From an uncultured Pelagibacteraceae bacterium (GTDB lineage: Bacteria; Pseudomonadota; Alphaproteobacteria; Pelagibacterales; Pelagibacteraceae), in assembly GCA_902607945.1 (NCBI GenBank), contig CACLMD010000002.1, forward strand, positions 28,421-92,420: 64,000 nt of DNA. The letters run 5' to 3'. The position numbers were made by a program, and so were the translations under genes. Below, one piece after another: positions 1-10,487 of this stretch; the stretch's first letter is position 1; the number at the start of each line of letters is the position of its first letter. A model generated the notes under the pieces. The model was given only the letters and a program-made list of their open reading frames with translations, was not told the origin of the DNA and searched no databases.

Positions 1-322
1 AAATAAAAGACTACAAATTAATTTGGCTTTAAATTACGGTTCTAAAGCAGAATTAATTAATGCATTTAAAGAATTAAAAAAAAATAAAGAAACAATTAAC
101 GAAAAAAATATAAGAAAATATTTACAAACAAAAAATATACCTGATCCAGATATATTGATTAGGACAGGTAATACCAAAAGATTAAGTAACTTTTTATTAT
201 GGCAGGCAGCTTATTCAGAGATTTTTTTTGAAAAAAAATTATGGCCTGATTTTAATGAAAAAAACTATAATAAAATAATTAAAAATTATAAGAATATTAA
301 AAGAAATTTTGGAAATATTTAA
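1..322 (+). CDS. uppS: Undecaprenyl diphosphate synthase, 3' part (gene starts upstream of window)
   Basis: ALNYGS..., DPDILIRTGNTKRLSNFLLWQAAYSEIFF...LWPDF motifs of cis-prenyltransferases; followed by cdsA. Confidence 0.93.
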   Translation, partial: NKRLQINLALNYGSKAELINAFKELKKNKETINEKNIRKYLQTKNIPDPDILIRTGNTKRLSNFLLWQAAYSEIFFEKKLWPDFNEKNYNKIIKNYKNIKRNFGNI

Positions 323-960
323 TGAATAAAGAACTTCAAAAAAGAATATTAAGTTCGCTTATACTTATTCCAATAGCTCTTTTTTTTATAATTAAAGGTT
401 CTACTTTTTTTATTTTATTTTTACTTATACTTTTTTTAATCTCCTCTTCAGAATGGTTAAATATGACCAAAAAATTAGAGCTTAAATTATTAGGAATATT
501 TTTTTTAATATTTTCTTTTTACTCAACATTTTACATTAGAGAAGCTGGTTTAATGTCTTTTTTATTAGTTATGATAATTTGTATTACAACTGATTTAGGG
601 GGTTATATTTTTGGAAAATTATTTAAGGGTCCAAAATTAATTAAAATTAGTCCTAACAAAACTTATTCAGGAATGTTGGGTAGTTTTTTATTATCAATTG
701 TTGCATCATACTTATTTGCAACCATGTATGATCTAATATCAACTTTCAATAATATTTATATAGGAAATTTTGAATTTATCATTTTGATCTTTATAATTTC
801 TAGTATAAGCCAGATTGGAGATTTAATAATTTCTTATTTTAAAAGAATTTCCAAAATTAAAAACACTGGAAAAATTTTCCCTGGTCACGGTGGTATGTTA
901 GATAGAATTGATGGAATGATTTTTGTCTTTCCTAGTTTATATTTACTGGATAAATTTTAA
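322..960 (+). CDS. cdsA: Phosphatidate cytidylyltransferase
   Basis: Multi-TM protein with C-terminal S..KR..K.KN.GKIFPGHGGMLDRIDG signature. Confidence 0.93.
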   Translation: MNKELQKRILSSLILIPIALFFIIKGSTFFILFLLILFLISSSEWLNMTKKLELKLLGIFFLIFSFYSTFYIREAGLMSFLLVMIICITTDLGGYIFGKLFKGPKLIKISPNKTYSGMLGSFLLSIVASYLFATMYDLISTFNNIYIGNFEFIILIFIISSISQIGDLIISYFKRISKIKNTGKIFPGHGGMLDRIDGMIFVFPSLYLLDKF

Positions 961-2124
961 ATGAAAAAAAAGATTGCAATTTTAGGTTCAACCGGTTCAA
1001 TCGGTGAAAATACTTTAAGGATTATTAAAAAAGATAGAAAAAATTTTAAGATTAATTTACTTACAACAAATAAAAATATTAATAAAATTCTTAAACAAGC
1101 AAAGGAATTTAAAGTTAAAAATATTATAATTTCAGATCTGAATGCTTATAGAAAAGCTAAAATTCGATTTAAAAGATCAAGCATTAATATTTACAATAAT
1201 TTTGATTATTTGAATAAAATCATAAAAACCAAAAATGATTTAGTAATGAGTGCAATCACAGGTTTAAATGGTCTAACTCCAACATTAAAATCAATCAAAT
1301 ATACAAAAAAAATTTTAATTGCTAACAAAGAATCAATAATTTGTGGATGGAATTTAATCAAAAAAGAATTAAAAAAAAATAAAACAAATTTTGTACCAGT
1401 AGATTCTGAACATTTTTCAATTTGGACACTTTTACAAAATTACAACCCAGATAATATTGAAAAAATTTATATCACAGCATCTGGAGGTCCATTTTTAAAA
1501 TTACCTAAAAAACAATTTTCTAAAATTTCAGTTAAAAAAGCTCTCACTCATCCTAACTGGAAAATGGGAAAAAAAATAACTATAGACTCAGCAACATTAA
1601 TGAATAAAGTTTTTGAGGTTATTGAAGCAAAAAATATTTTTGATTTAGAATATAATAAAATTTCTATTTTAACACATCCTAAGTCTTATTTACATGCAAT
1701 TACTAAATTTAAGAATGGTTTAACAAAATTACTTTTGCATGATTCTGATATGAAAATACCAATTTATAATTCTATTTATTCTTCAAACCCAAAGCCATTA
1801 AAAACACATACTTTAGATTTAAAAATTTTGAATAATTTAGAACTTAGAGAAGTTGATACAAAAAAATTTCCTTTAGTTAAATTACTAAATAAACTTCCTA
1901 ATGAGTCATCATTATTTGAAACAATCTTGATAACTATAAATGATTATCTAGTTTTTAAATTTTTAGAAAAGAAAATTAACTTTCAAGAGTTAATCAAATT
2001 AATCAACAGAATTTCAAATTTTAAAGAATTCCAAAAATTTAAGAAAATTAAGCCTCAAAATATAGGCGATATCTACGAACTTAGAGATTATGTAAGTTTA
2101 AAATTAGATAGTTTAGGTATATAA
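961..2124 (+). CDS. dxr: 1-deoxy-D-xylulose 5-phosphate reductoisomerase
   Basis: N-terminal ILGSTGSIGENTL, VPVDSEHFSIWTLL, TASGGPF, HPNWKMGKKITIDSATLMNK motifs. Confidence 0.96.
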   Translation: MKKKIAILGSTGSIGENTLRIIKKDRKNFKINLLTTNKNINKILKQAKEFKVKNIIISDLNAYRKAKIRFKRSSINIYNNFDYLNKIIKTKNDLVMSAITGLNGLTPTLKSIKYTKKILIANKESIICGWNLIKKELKKNKTNFVPVDSEHFSIWTLLQNYNPDNIEKIYITASGGPFLKLPKKQFSKISVKKALTHPNWKMGKKITIDSATLMNKVFEVIEAKNIFDLEYNKISILTHPKSYLHAITKFKNGLTKLLLHDSDMKIPIYNSIYSSNPKPLKTHTLDLKILNNLELREVDTKKFPLVKLLNKLPNESSLFETILITINDYLVFKFLEKKINFQELIKLINRISNFKEFQKFKKIKPQNIGDIYELRDYVSLKLDSLGI

Positions 2125-2135
2125 ATCAATACTTT

Positions 2136-4385
2136 ATGGTTAAAATATTATTTAAATCGTTAATGTTGTATTTTTGTCTTACAACAATTTTATTATCACA
2201 AATAATTAATCAAATTGAAGTAATTGGTAATAAACGTATTTCAAAGGACTCCGTAATTGTTTTTAGTGGATTAAATATTGGTGAACAATACAGTGAAAGT
2301 TTAATTAATAACTCACTAAAAAAACTATATGAAACTAATTTTTTTGAAGACATTGATATAAGTTTTATGAATAATAAACTTTCTATTAATTTAATAGAAA
2401 ATCCTATAATAGAAAAATTAGAGATAACAGGTGTTAAGAAGAAAAGTTTTTTAGAACTTATTCAAAAAAATATATATTTAAAAGAAAGAGTTTCTTTTAA
2501 CGAATTTTATTTAAACAAAGATGTTAATTTAATTCAAAATATATTAAAGACAAATGGATATTATTTTTCGAAAATAAAAACTAGATTAAAAAGAAATGAT
2601 GAGCTTAATTCCATAAAATTAAATATAGATATTAATTTAGGTGAAAAAGCTAAAATTAAAAATATTTCATTCATAGGAAATAAAGTATTCAAAGATAAAA
2701 AGTTATTAGAAATAATAGCATCAGAGGAACATAAATTTTGGAAGTTTATTTCTAAAAAAGTTTATTTAAATGAAAGCATAATTAATTTAGATAAAAGATT
2801 ATTAAAAAATTATTATAAAAATAGAGGTTTCTATAATATTGAAATAGTAGACAATTTTGTCGAACTAAATAAGGAAAATTCATCCTTCAATCTCACATAT
2901 AATATAAATGCAGGTAATAAGTTTCTAATTAAAAATTTATCATTAACACTACCTGAAGATTATGTAAAAGATGATTTTGATAAAATTAATAAAATTTTTG
3001 AAAAAAATATAAATGAAAATTATTCACTTAGAATTATAAATGATATTTTAGATGAAATTGAGAGTATTGCATCAAATAGACTGTATGATTTTATTGATGC
3101 CAAAGTTGAGGAAGAAATTATTGATGGAAATAAATTAAATTTAAATTTTATCGTTTCTGATTCAAATAAATATTATGTTGAAAGAATAAATATTCTTGGA
3201 AATTATTCTACTATTGAAGAAGTTATAAGAAATAAGTTAATTGTTGATGAGGGAGATCCACTTAATAATCTTTTATTTAATAAATCAATTAATGAAATTC
3301 GATCATTAAGAATTTTTAAATCTGTTAATTCAAATATTAAAGAAGGCTCTGATGACAATCTAAAAATCTTAGATATAATTGTAGAAGAACAACCAACAGG
3401 TGAAATTTCATTAGCCGCTGGCGTGGGTACTAACGGAGTTACTACTGGAGGTGGTATAAATGAGAGAAACTTTTTGGGAAAAGGTATAAATCTAGATGCT
3501 AATCTTGAACTTTCTGAAGAGGTAATAAAAGGTCAAATCCAATATTCAAGACCAAATTTTGCATATACCGACAATACTCTTTTTACTTCATTAAGATCAT
3601 TAAATAACGATTTTTTAACTTTATATGGCTATAAAAGTAAAGAGATAGGCTTTAGTCTTGGAACAAGGTTTGAACAATATGAAAATCTTTTTTTTAGTCC
3701 TGAGTTAGACTTCTTAATTGAGGACTTAGAGACCAATAATACTGCATCTGCTAATTTAAAAAAACAAGAGGGTAAATATACAGATTTTTATTTTAATTAT
3801 GGATTAGATTATGATTTAAGAGACTCTTCATTTAATACAAAAAATGGTTCTATTTCAAATTTTTACCAGCAATTGCCAGTAGTTTCTGAAAATAATGAAA
3901 TTTCCAACACATTTACCCATACAAAATATAAAGAACTAAATAAATCATCCGAAATGGTCGGTAAAGCTAGTTTATATTTAAAAGCAATCAACACTATAGA
4001 TGGATCAGATGTAAGAATTTCAAAAAGAGCTAATGTTCCTTATACTAGGCTTAGAGGATTTGAAAAAGGCAAAGTAGGACCCGTCGATGGATCAGATTAT
4101 ATTGGAGGAAATTATATATCCACTCTAAACCTTTCTACAAATATACCAGGTATTTTATCAGCTATAGAAATTTTAGATTTCAATTATTTTATTGATATAG
4201 CTAATGTTTGGGGCGTTGATTACAATAGTTCTTTAGATAAGTCTCAAATAAGAAGTTCAACTGGCATTGGTTTAAATGTATTAACACCCGTAGGCCCATT
4301 AAGTTTTTCTTTAACACAACCAATAACTAAAGCCTCATCAGATAAAACTGAGTCTTTTAGATTTAATTTAGGCACAACTTTTTAA
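2136..4385 (+). CDS. bamA: Outer membrane protein assembly factor BamA
   Basis: POTRA-like N-terminus, C-terminal Omp85 barrel (RLRGFE, GPLSFSLTQPI, terminal aromatic F). Confidence 0.93.
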   Translation: MVKILFKSLMLYFCLTTILLSQIINQIEVIGNKRISKDSVIVFSGLNIGEQYSESLINNSLKKLYETNFFEDIDISFMNNKLSINLIENPIIEKLEITGVKKKSFLELIQKNIYLKERVSFNEFYLNKDVNLIQNILKTNGYYFSKIKTRLKRNDELNSIKLNIDINLGEKAKIKNISFIGNKVFKDKKLLEIIASEEHKFWKFISKKVYLNESIINLDKRLLKNYYKNRGFYNIEIVDNFVELNKENSSFNLTYNINAGNKFLIKNLSLTLPEDYVKDDFDKINKIFEKNINENYSLRIINDILDEIESIASNRLYDFIDAKVEEEIIDGNKLNLNFIVSDSNKYYVERINILGNYSTIEEVIRNKLIVDEGDPLNNLLFNKSINEIRSLRIFKSVNSNIKEGSDDNLKILDIIVEEQPTGEISLAAGVGTNGVTTGGGINERNFLGKGINLDANLELSEEVIKGQIQYSRPNFAYTDNTLFTSLRSLNNDFLTLYGYKSKEIGFSLGTRFEQYENLFFSPELDFLIEDLETNNTASANLKKQEGKYTDFYFNYGLDYDLRDSSFNTKNGSISNFYQQLPVVSENNEISNTFTHTKYKELNKSSEMVGKASLYLKAINTIDGSDVRISKRANVPYTRLRGFEKGKVGPVDGSDYIGGNYISTLNLSTNIPGILSAIEILDFNYFIDIANVWGVDYNSSLDKSQIRSSTGIGLNVLTPVGPLSFSLTQPITKASSDKTESFRFNLGTTF

Positions 4386-4906
4386 TGAGAACTTTATTTT
4401 ATATAATTACATTTTTTTTATTAACTAATTTAAATAATTTTATATTTGCAGAAGAAAAAATTGTTTATTTAAATGTAAATTATGTTTTTAGTAATTCTAT
4501 ATCTGGTAAAGAAGCAAATAAATCTTTCGAAAATAAGATAAAAACTTTAGAAAATGATGTTAAAGAATTTTCAAAAAATATTGATAGTGAAAAACAAAAA
4601 TTGGTTAAACAAAAAAATATTTTATCAGAGTCTGAATTTAATAAAAAATTTAATGATATTGATAACAAGATTAAAGAATTTAATAAAAAGATAAAAATTA
4701 AAAATGATGAAATCATAGATTTAAGAAAGAAAGTAAGATCAAATTTTACAAAAGAATTAAAAAAAATTTTAAGTGAATATTCTACGAAAAATTCAATAAA
4801 TTTAATTTTAAAACAAGAAGATATTTTAGTTGGAACAAAAGCTTTAGATATATCAAATGATATTTTAAAAATTGTAGACTCAAATAAGATCAAACTAACA
4901 GAATAA
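4385..4906 (+). CDS. skp: OmpH/Skp-family periplasmic chaperone
   Basis: Signal peptide, coiled-coil Lys/Glu-rich body, position directly after bamA. Confidence 0.8.
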   Translation: MRTLFYIITFFLLTNLNNFIFAEEKIVYLNVNYVFSNSISGKEANKSFENKIKTLENDVKEFSKNIDSEKQKLVKQKNILSESEFNKKFNDIDNKIKEFNKKIKIKNDEIIDLRKKVRSNFTKELKKILSEYSTKNSINLILKQEDILVGTKALDISNDILKIVDSNKIKLTE

Positions 4907-4909
4907 TCT

Positions 4910-5353
4910 ATGAAATTAAGTAAATCTGAAATTAATCAATTACTACCTCATCGTGAACCAATGTTGCTGATAGACGAACTCAAAGATATAGTTAAACTTA
5001 AATCTGCAACAGCTATAATGAATGTCAAAAAAAATGCATTTTATGTAAATGGTCATTTTCCTGATAATCCTGTTATGCCAGGAGTTTTAATTGTAGAAGC
5101 TTTTGGTCAAGCAGCCGCAGCATTAACCGCTCATGGAGTTGATAAAAAAGAATATGAAAATAAACTAGTTTTTCTTATGAGTGTTGAAAAGGCAAGATTT
5201 AGAAGCCCAGTTATCCCCGACTGTACATTAGAATTAAAGATTGAAGCAGTCCGTTCTCACGGTCGTGTCTGGAAATATAAAGGAGATGCTTTTGTGGAGG
5301 GAAAAAGAATGGCAGATGCACAATGGTCAGCAACTATTGTTGATAAAAAATAA
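4910..5353 (+). CDS. fabZ: 3-hydroxyacyl-ACP dehydratase FabZ
   Basis: LLPHREPMLLID, GHFPDNPVMPGVLIVEAFGQAAA hotdog motifs. Confidence 0.96.
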   Translation: MKLSKSEINQLLPHREPMLLIDELKDIVKLKSATAIMNVKKNAFYVNGHFPDNPVMPGVLIVEAFGQAAAALTAHGVDKKEYENKLVFLMSVEKARFRSPVIPDCTLELKIEAVRSHGRVWKYKGDAFVEGKRMADAQWSATIVDKK

Positions 5354-5376
5354 TTCGAAATATTAGTTGATAATTA

Positions 5377-5398
5377 TAATATCAAAATTTTGATATTA
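5377..5398. repeat. Perfect 22-bp palindrome TAATATCAAAATTTTGATATTA in fabZ-lpxD gap
   Basis: Read directly from sequence. Confidence 0.8.
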
Positions 5399-5405
5399 AG
5401 TTATT

Positions 5406-6386
5406 GTGATTAATCCTTTTTTTAAAAATACTGGACCATTTAATATAGAAAAATTACTTTCTAAAATTAGTATTCAAAATACTGATAATTATAAAAATGA
5501 TAAAATTTTTGATATTAAAGACTTAACCACAGCAACAAAGAAAGATTTAACGTTTTTCCATTCAAAAAAGTATTCTTTGCTAGCATCAAAAACGAAGGCA
5601 TCTTATTGTGTAACATTAGAAAATCTTTCTCATTTATTACCAAAGACTTGTAAGAAAATTATTGTAAGTAATGTTTTATTAACTATCGCAAGTATTACTA
5701 AAGAATTCTATCCTAATTCAACTGTTGATGATTTTGACGACACTATAAAAGAAATATCCAAAAGTTCATTTAAGAAAAAAGTTAAATACGGAAAAAATGT
5801 ATTAGTTGGAAAAAATGTCAAAATAGGAAAAAATTGTTTAATTGGACATAATACAATAATTGAAAAAAATGTAATTATTGGTTCAAATTGTTCAATTGGT
5901 TCTAATGTGATTATAAGAAATACTATTATCAATGATAATGTAAGTATTTTAGATGGCTGTGTAATTGGCAAAAAAGGTTTTGGTTTTTTTCCAAATAAAA
6001 TCAAAAATATAAGATACCCACATATAGGAATAGTAATTATTAATGATAATTGTGAAATAGGCTGTGGCTCAACTATAGATAGAGGCTCTTTATCAAACAC
6101 AATTATTGGAAAAAATACTTTTTTAGATAATCAAGTTCATATAGCCCACAATAATAAAATTGGTGATAACTGCATAATAGCTGGTCAAGTGGGTTTTGCT
6201 GGAAGTTCAATTCTAGGAAGTAATGTAATGATAGGTGGTCAGGCTGGTATTTCAGGTCATTTAAAAATTGGAAATAATGTTCACATCGGAGGAGGAAGTG
6301 GTGTCATTAAGGATATATCTGACGACACTAAAGTAATGGGATATCCAGCAAAAAATTTAAGAGAATTTATAAAAGAAAACAGATGA
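5406..6386 (+). CDS. lpxD: UDP-3-O-acylglucosamine N-acyltransferase LpxD (GTG start)
   Basis: Hexapeptide-repeat left-handed beta helix, HIAHNNKIGDNCIIAGQVGFAGSS motif; lpx gene context. Confidence 0.93.
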   Translation: MINPFFKNTGPFNIEKLLSKISIQNTDNYKNDKIFDIKDLTTATKKDLTFFHSKKYSLLASKTKASYCVTLENLSHLLPKTCKKIIVSNVLLTIASITKEFYPNSTVDDFDDTIKEISKSSFKKKVKYGKNVLVGKNVKIGKNCLIGHNTIIEKNVIIGSNCSIGSNVIIRNTIINDNVSILDGCVIGKKGFGFFPNKIKNIRYPHIGIVIINDNCEIGCGSTIDRGSLSNTIIGKNTFLDNQVHIAHNNKIGDNCIIAGQVGFAGSSILGSNVMIGGQAGISGHLKIGNNVHIGGGSGVIKDISDDTKVMGYPAKNLREFIKENR

Positions 6387-7159
6387 TACATCCAACAGCA
6401 AATATAGATTCTAGAGCCAAAATAAATGAAAATGTTCAAGTTGGACCTTATTGTGTAATAGGCCCTAACGTTGAAATTGGAGAAAATACTATCATCCAAT
6501 CACATGTAAGCATCTTAGCAAATACTAAAATTGGGAAAGGAAATAAGATTTATCCTTTTGTATCGATAAATGATCCTCAAGACCTAAAATATAATGGAGA
6601 ACCTACAAATTTGATTATAGGAGATAATAATAAAATCAGAGAATATGTAACCATAAATCCAGGTACAGTTGGTGGTGGTGGTAAAACAGTTATTGGCAAT
6701 AATTGTTTATTTATGATTTCATCTCATATCGCTCATGATTGTCAGGTTGGAAACAATGTAATAATTGCAAATAATGTTCCTTTAGGTGGTCATGCAATTA
6801 TTGAAGATAATGTTGTTATAGGAGGTAATTCGGCAGTCCAACAATTCACAAGAATTGGTAAGATGGCAATGATTGGTGGGATGACAGGTGTGCTACACGA
6901 TGTAATTCCTTATGGATTGTCAACAGGAAATAGAAATTCATTACAAGGATTAAACTTAATAGGATTAAGAAGAGCTAAGTTTGAAAATAAAGATATTCTT
7001 GGATTGAGTGAGGCCTACAAAGAAATATTTGCAACCAAAAATCTTACAGACAATATAGGTAAATTAAATGGCTCATTTAAAGACAATCCATTAGTTAAGA
7101 ATGTAATTGACTTTATAACAAAAGATAAAAAAAGATCTATTTGCACACCATTTTCGTAA
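6383..7159 (+). CDS. lpxA: UDP-N-acetylglucosamine O-acyltransferase LpxA
   Basis: IHPTANID start, hexapeptide repeats, SSHIAHDCQVGNNVIIANN, GLNLIGLRRAKF. Confidence 0.95.
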   Translation: MIHPTANIDSRAKINENVQVGPYCVIGPNVEIGENTIIQSHVSILANTKIGKGNKIYPFVSINDPQDLKYNGEPTNLIIGDNNKIREYVTINPGTVGGGGKTVIGNNCLFMISSHIAHDCQVGNNVIIANNVPLGGHAIIEDNVVIGGNSAVQQFTRIGKMAMIGGMTGVLHDVIPYGLSTGNRNSLQGLNLIGLRRAKFENKDILGLSEAYKEIFATKNLTDNIGKLNGSFKDNPLVKNVIDFITKDKKRSICTPFS

Positions 7160-7160
7160 A

Positions 7161-7955
7161 ATGATAGGATTAATTTTTGGTGACACTGATTTTCCAAAGG
7201 AAACTCTTAAAACTATCAAAAAAAGAAAAATAAAATATTTGATAATTGATTTGTCAAAATCAAAGAAATTTAAAAAAGATAGAAAATCCTATTCAGTTTC
7301 CATAGGTCAATTTGGTAAAATTATTCATATTCTAAAAGAAAATAACTGTAAAAAAGTCTTATTTGCTGGAAAAGTAAATAAACCTAACTTTTCTAAATTA
7401 AAATTAGATTTTAAGGGTATTTATTATATTCCTAGAATAATCAAAGCATCTAAACTTGGGGATGCAGCTATACTAAAAGAGATCATTAAGATATTAGCTC
7501 AAAACAATATCAAAACAGAAAATTCACTTAAATTTAATCCTGAACTTTCATTAAAAAAAGGCAATTATTCAAAATTTAAACCAAACAAACAAGACCAATT
7601 AGATATTAAAAAAGCAATTAAAACTTTAAATAGTTTAAGAGAATATAATTTTAGCCAAGGAGCTGTAGTTAGAAATAATAAAGTAGTTTCTATAGAAGGA
7701 AAAGGTGGAACTAAAAAAATGCTTGAGAAAAGCAGAAACAAAAAATTTAGAAATCTTGGTGTTCTAGTTAAATTTCCTAAAAAAAAACAAGATCTGAGAA
7801 TTGATCTACCTACTATTGGAATAAAAACTTTAAAACAAAGTAAAAAAGCTGGATTGAAAGGAATTGTAATAAAAAACAAACAACATGTATTTTTAGATAA
7901 AAGTAAATGCATAAAATTTGCAAACAAAAACAAGATGTTTATCTCAGTAAAATGA
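7161..7955 (+). CDS. lpxI: UDP-2,3-diacylglucosamine pyrophosphatase LpxI (DUF1009)
   Basis: Length, position between lpxA and lpxB, QGAVVRNNKVVSIEGKGGTKKML and LRIDLPTIGIKTL motifs. Confidence 0.88.
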   Translation: MIGLIFGDTDFPKETLKTIKKRKIKYLIIDLSKSKKFKKDRKSYSVSIGQFGKIIHILKENNCKKVLFAGKVNKPNFSKLKLDFKGIYYIPRIIKASKLGDAAILKEIIKILAQNNIKTENSLKFNPELSLKKGNYSKFKPNKQDQLDIKKAIKTLNSLREYNFSQGAVVRNNKVVSIEGKGGTKKMLEKSRNKKFRNLGVLVKFPKKKQDLRIDLPTIGIKTLKQSKKAGLKGIVIKNKQHVFLDKSKCIKFANKNKMFISVK

Positions 7956-9088
7956 AAAAAATTTTTATATTAACTGGTGAACCTTCTGGAGACAAACTTG
8001 CTTCTACAGTCATATCTAAACTCCAAAAAAAAAATCGTAATATTGAATATTCTTGTGTTGGAGGAGCACATTTAAATTCATTAGGGATAAAATCTATTTT
8101 TAACCTCAAAGACATTACCTACATTGGTTTCACAAGTGTTTTATTAAATATTTTCAAAATAAAGAATAAAATAAACAAAACTGTAGAAGAGATAATAAAA
8201 TTTAATCCAGATATTTTGTTTAGTGTAGATAGCCCTGATTTTACATTAAGAGTTGCTGAAAAAGTTAAAAGATTAAATAATGAGATCAAGACTGTTCATT
8301 ATGTGGCTCCACAAGTATGGGTATGGCGAGAGGGTAGAATAAAAAAGTTTAAAAAGTTTTTAGATCATATTTTATTATTATTTGATTTTGAAAAAAAATA
8401 TTTTGATAAAGAGAATATACCAAATACTTTTGTGGGCCATCCATTATTAGAACAAGAATCAAAAGATAAAATAGATCTTTCTAGTATCATATCAAATGAA
8501 AAAAAAATCATTTCTCTTTTTTCTGGAAGTAGATCAACTGAAGTAAATTTACTTTTACCCATATTAATTAATTTTATAAATATGATGAATACGAAATTTG
8601 ATAATTTTACTTTTGTATTTCATGCAACCGATGAGAATAAAAATTTGATTAATGAAAAAATTAATAATGTAAATCTAAATAATGTTGAAGTTATTTCTGA
8701 TGAAAATATAAAAAAACAGATACTAAATAAATCAATTTTTGCAGTTTCTAAATCTGGAACAGTTTCTCTTGAAATCTGTAATGCTAAAGTTCCTTCCATA
8801 ATCATCTATAAAATGAATTTTTTAAATTTTTTAATTGTTAAAATGCTTGTAAAAATAAAGTTTGCTAACATCATTAATATAATTAATAACAAAGAAATAA
8901 TTCCAGAATTAATACAAAAAGAGTGTAATGCTAAAGAGATTTATAAATCTGTTGTTTATTTTTTAAAAAATCCAGAATTAATGAAAAAACAAATTAATGA
9001 TTGTGAGGAAACTTTAACTAAAATCAGATCAAAAAGCTCATCTTCTGATGAAGCTTCATCAGTATTAACTAAGTTTCTTATTAGTTAA
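7952..9088 (+). CDS. lpxB: Lipid-A-disaccharide synthase (ORF track extends to 7907; start at 7952 preferred)
   Basis: MKKIFILTGEPSGDKLAS start, HYVAPQVWVWREGRIKK, SGSRSTEV motifs. Confidence 0.94.
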   Translation: MKKIFILTGEPSGDKLASTVISKLQKKNRNIEYSCVGGAHLNSLGIKSIFNLKDITYIGFTSVLLNIFKIKNKINKTVEEIIKFNPDILFSVDSPDFTLRVAEKVKRLNNEIKTVHYVAPQVWVWREGRIKKFKKFLDHILLLFDFEKKYFDKENIPNTFVGHPLLEQESKDKIDLSSIISNEKKIISLFSGSRSTEVNLLLPILINFINMMNTKFDNFTFVFHATDENKNLINEKINNVNLNNVEVISDENIKKQILNKSIFAVSKSGTVSLEICNAKVPSIIIYKMNFLNFLIVKMLVKIKFANIINIINNKEIIPELIQKECNAKEIYKSVVYFLKNPELMKKQINDCEETLTKIRSKSSSSDEASSVLTKFLIS

Positions 9089-10465
9089 TCTTTTTGTTAC
9101 TTCTTCTTTTCCGAGAGAAATAATTATATCATATATTCCAGGTCCAAATTTAGAACCTGTTAAAGCTATTCTCAAAGGCTGGCCAACCCCTTTAAAATTA
9201 GTATCGTTTGATTTAATCAATTCGTTTACTATTGGCTCTAATGTTTCCTTGCTCAATTTATCAACGCTATTAAATTTAGTATTGAAATCAGAAATGACTT
9301 TTTTGGCCTTATTATCAATTAACTTAAAATCATCCTGGTTAAAATTAACATCGTCTACCATAATATATTGACCATTATTAAATATATCTTCTAGGGTTTT
9401 AGCTTTATTTTTTAGGAAAGTTAGAGACTTCTTAATCTTATCTTTTTTATCTGATTTAATTTCACTTTTATATAATTTGCTGTAATCGGTTAGTTGATTA
9501 AATAAATCACCCTCATCAATATTTTTAATATAGTGCTCATTCATTGATAAAATTCTACTCATATCTAGTTTTGAAGGAGATTTACCAATTCCTTCGAGAT
9601 TAAAATGTGTAATACTTTCATCTAATGTAAATATTTCTTTATCTTTATAAGACCAACCTAATCTAAGAAGGTAATTTCTCAATGCATCTGGCATAATACC
9701 AATTTTAGAATAATCATCTAACGTTGAGGCTTTATCTCGCTTTGATAGTTTTTTACCTTCAATCGTGTGGATCAAAGGTATATGAGCAAAAGAGGGTAAT
9801 TCCCATTTCATTGCTTGATAAATTTGAATTTGTTTAAAAGTATTGATCTTATGATCATCGCCTCTAATTATGTGTGTCATATTCATTTGATGATCATCAA
9901 CTGATGCTGATAAATTGTAAGTTGGAGTTCCATCATTTCTTAATATAATAAAATCTTCAATAGTATTATTGTCAATTTCAACATCACCTTGAACTAAATC
10001 TTTTAATAAAGATGTTCCATCAATTTTACTTTTAAATCTTATAACTGGTTTAATATCTTTTGGAGCATCAGCTTCTTTCTTATCTCTCCATTTCCTGTCA
10101 TAAATATAAGGAGTTTTTTTTTGTCTTGCCCGTTTCTTTTGTTCCTCTATTTCTTCGCTCGAACAATAACATTTATACGCAAAACCATTTTTAAGTAAGT
10201 CATTTGCAACCTTGATATGATCTTCAACTTTTTTTGATTGTATATACTCTTCTCCGTCATAATTAATACCAATCCATTTAAGAGATTTAACTATTTGATT
10301 TTTATATTCGTCTTTTGATCTTTCTTTATCAGTATCTTCAACTCTTAAATAAAAATCACCTTTTTGGTTTTTAGAATACAACCAATTAAATAAAGCTGTT
10401 CTCACACCACCTATATGCAAGGGCCCCGTAGGCGATGGAGCAAATCTAGTTGCTACTTTCTTCAT
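9065..10465 (-). CDS. gltX: Glutamyl-tRNA synthetase
   Basis: RFAPSPTGPLHIGGVRTALFN, KLSKRD (KMSKS-type) motifs. Confidence 0.97.
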   Translation of the reverse strand: MKKVATRFAPSPTGPLHIGGVRTALFNWLYSKNQKGDFYLRVEDTDKERSKDEYKNQIVKSLKWIGINYDGEEYIQSKKVEDHIKVANDLLKNGFAYKCYCSSEEIEEQKKRARQKKTPYIYDRKWRDKKEADAPKDIKPVIRFKSKIDGTSLLKDLVQGDVEIDNNTIEDFIILRNDGTPTYNLSASVDDHQMNMTHIIRGDDHKINTFKQIQIYQAMKWELPSFAHIPLIHTIEGKKLSKRDKASTLDDYSKIGIMPDALRNYLLRLGWSYKDKEIFTLDESITHFNLEGIGKSPSKLDMSRILSMNEHYIKNIDEGDLFNQLTDYSKLYKSEIKSDKKDKIKKSLTFLKNKAKTLEDIFNNGQYIMVDDVNFNQDDFKLIDNKAKKVISDFNTKFNSVDKLSKETLEPIVNELIKSNDTNFKGVGQPLRIALTGSKFGPGIYDIIISLGKEEVTKRLTNKKLS

Positions 10466-10487
10466 TAAAATTGTTTAGACTATTTTT

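Noticed and set aside
4480-4893. 137-aa minus-strand ORF opposite skp
   Set aside because: Phe/Ser/Leu-rich mirror of a Lys/Glu-rich coding frame; typical AT-rich shadow ORF.
7565-7933. 122-aa minus-strand ORF opposite lpxI
   Set aside because: Shadow ORF inside a well-supported lpxI CDS.
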